A stretch of DNA of 7,647 nucleotides from Pusillimonas sp035515275 (GTDB taxonomy: Bacteria > Pseudomonadota > Gammaproteobacteria > Burkholderiales > Burkholderiaceae_B), in assembly GCF_035515275.1 (NCBI RefSeq), contig NZ_DATJBQ010000108.1, positions 1 through 7,647 on the forward strand, read 5' to 3'. Position numbers and translations under genes: made by a program. This document shows, piece after piece, positions 7,403-7,647 of this stretch. Positions within the stretch are counted from its first letter, which is position 1; each line of letters opens with the position of its first letter. The notes under the pieces were generated by a model that was not told the origin of the DNA, ran no database searches, and saw only the letters and a program-made list of their open reading frames with translations.

Positions 7403-7425
7403 CGCACAAAACCAGCTTTTGTGCG
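7403..7425. other. perfect 9-bp stem hairpin after the TM2 gene
   Basis: CGCACAAAA (7403-7411) and TTTTGTGCG (7417-7425) are exact reverse complements around a CCAGC loop, starting 16 bp after the TM2 stop codon. The T's lie inside the stem and none follow, so this is not a textbook intrinsic terminator. It could still mark the 3' end of the TM2 transcript, or be a symmetric operator 20 bp upstream of the -35 at 7445. Confidence 0.55.
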
Positions 7426-7444
7426 GTCTGCAGGCCCTTTGGCC

Positions 7445-7474
7445 TTGTGGAACCCACCTGAAAAAAGCTAGAAT
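7445..7474 (+). promoter_or_regulatory. sigma-70-like promoter for a downstream gene outside the window
   Basis: TTGTGG (7445-7450), an 18-nt spacer containing an A6 run, and TAGAAT (7469-7474) form a plausible promoter: the -10 matches 5 of 6 and the -35 has TTG. The start would fall near 7481. An AGGCC/GGCCT inverted pair (7432-7445) abuts the -35. GCTAGAA over the -10 is repeated at 7498-7504. Confidence 0.45.
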
Positions 7475-7507
7475 GCAGGTCTTAAGGTTTTATGGAGGCT
7501 AGAAGCG

Positions 7508-7588
7508 GTGAATTCCGACTCAGGCGATGGCAATAGTCGATTGTGTATCGACAGCCACTTGGCTGAACCAGGCAAAGGAATAATTTAA
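7508..7588 (+). CDS. possible 26-residue leader peptide
   Basis: A GTG at 7508 follows GGAGG (7494-7498) with 9-nt spacing and opens a frame to TAA at 7586-7588. The peptide would be MNSDSGDGNSRLCIDSHL followed by AEPGKGII. It lies about 30 nt after the predicted transcription start and covers the alternative hairpins at 7516-7565, the usual position of a leader peptide. The composition is not enriched in one amino acid, so no attenuation trigger is apparent. Another frame has ATG at 7492 giving only 14 codons. I do not recognise the peptide, and it may not be translated. Confidence 0.2.
   Translation: MNSDSGDGNSRLCIDSHLAEPGKGII
7516..7565 (+). other. structured leader with competing hairpins
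   Basis: AGTCG (7535-7539) can pair with CGACT upstream (7516-7520), while the overlapping GTCGAT (7536-7541) can pair with ATCGAC downstream (7547-7552, 5-nt loop). Only one can form at a time. A third hairpin, CAGCC (7552-7556) with GGCTG (7561-7565) and loop ACTT, follows at once. This layout is seen in attenuators and riboswitch expression platforms. No known riboswitch core was recognised. Confidence 0.3.
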
Positions 7589-7641
7589 AACCCGCGGGTT
7601 CATACTTTTACACCCACCGGTTTTTCGCTTTTTAGCTTTTT
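7589..7641 (+). other. 12-bp palindrome and spaced T5 tracts at the window edge
   Basis: AACCCGCGGGTT (7589-7600) is a perfect palindrome, followed by CATACTTTT. At 7621-7625, 7629-7633 and 7637-7641 there are three T5 tracts spaced exactly 8 bp apart (TTTTTCGC, TTTTTAGC, TTTTTCC). The palindrome could form only a 4-bp stem with a CGCG loop, a weak terminator for the leader transcript. No start codon with a ribosome site is seen before the window ends. Confidence 0.35.
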
Positions 7642-7647
7642 CCTGCG

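Overview
The window looks like chromosomal housekeeping DNA from a betaproteobacterium of the Alcaligenaceae type (Bordetella/Achromobacter/Pusillimonas relatives). This rests on the high GC content, the short 79-residue Fis, the RuvB N-terminus of the MAI.SDSLSS type, and the gene order ubiH, dusB, fis, purH, ruvC, ruvA, ruvB. The placement comes from remembered family patterns; no database search was run.

Layout. Bases 1-274 lie beyond the 3' end of ruvB and hold no convincing gene. They contain a GC-rich element bounded by a perfect 9-bp inverted repeat (1-100) and a 40-bp head-to-tail tandem array of about 3.8 units (118-270). From 275 to 6850 seven genes run on the minus strand, in transcription order: ubiH (ubiquinone hydroxylation), dusB (tRNA dihydrouridine), fis (nucleoid protein), purH (last two steps to IMP), ruvC, ruvA and ruvB (Holliday-junction processing). 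Spacers are 39 bp (ubiH-dusB), 36 bp (dusB-fis), 31 bp (fis-purH), a 1-nt overlap (purH-ruvC, TAATG), 55 bp (ruvC-ruvA) and 215 bp (ruvA-ruvB). The tight spacing from ubiH to ruvA suggests one long transcription unit, possibly with an internal promoter at dusB. The 215-bp gap leaves room for separate ruvB expression.

On the plus strand, divergent from ubiH, is a small four-helix membrane protein of the TM2-domain type (6929-7387). The 260 bp after it hold a strong hairpin, a sigma-70-like promoter pointing right, a leader with mutually exclusive small hairpins and a possible 26-codon ORF, a 12-bp palindrome, and a run of spaced T-tracts at the window edge. Whatever this leader serves lies beyond the window.

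Translation signals are unusual. Only ruvA and the TM2 gene have a clear, well-spaced Shine-Dalgarno (AAGGA). dusB looks leaderless, fis and purH have AU-rich or pyrimidine-rich leaders without SD, and ruvC appears coupled to purH. I see no obvious new multi-gene system. The most open signals are the two non-coding ends of the window.
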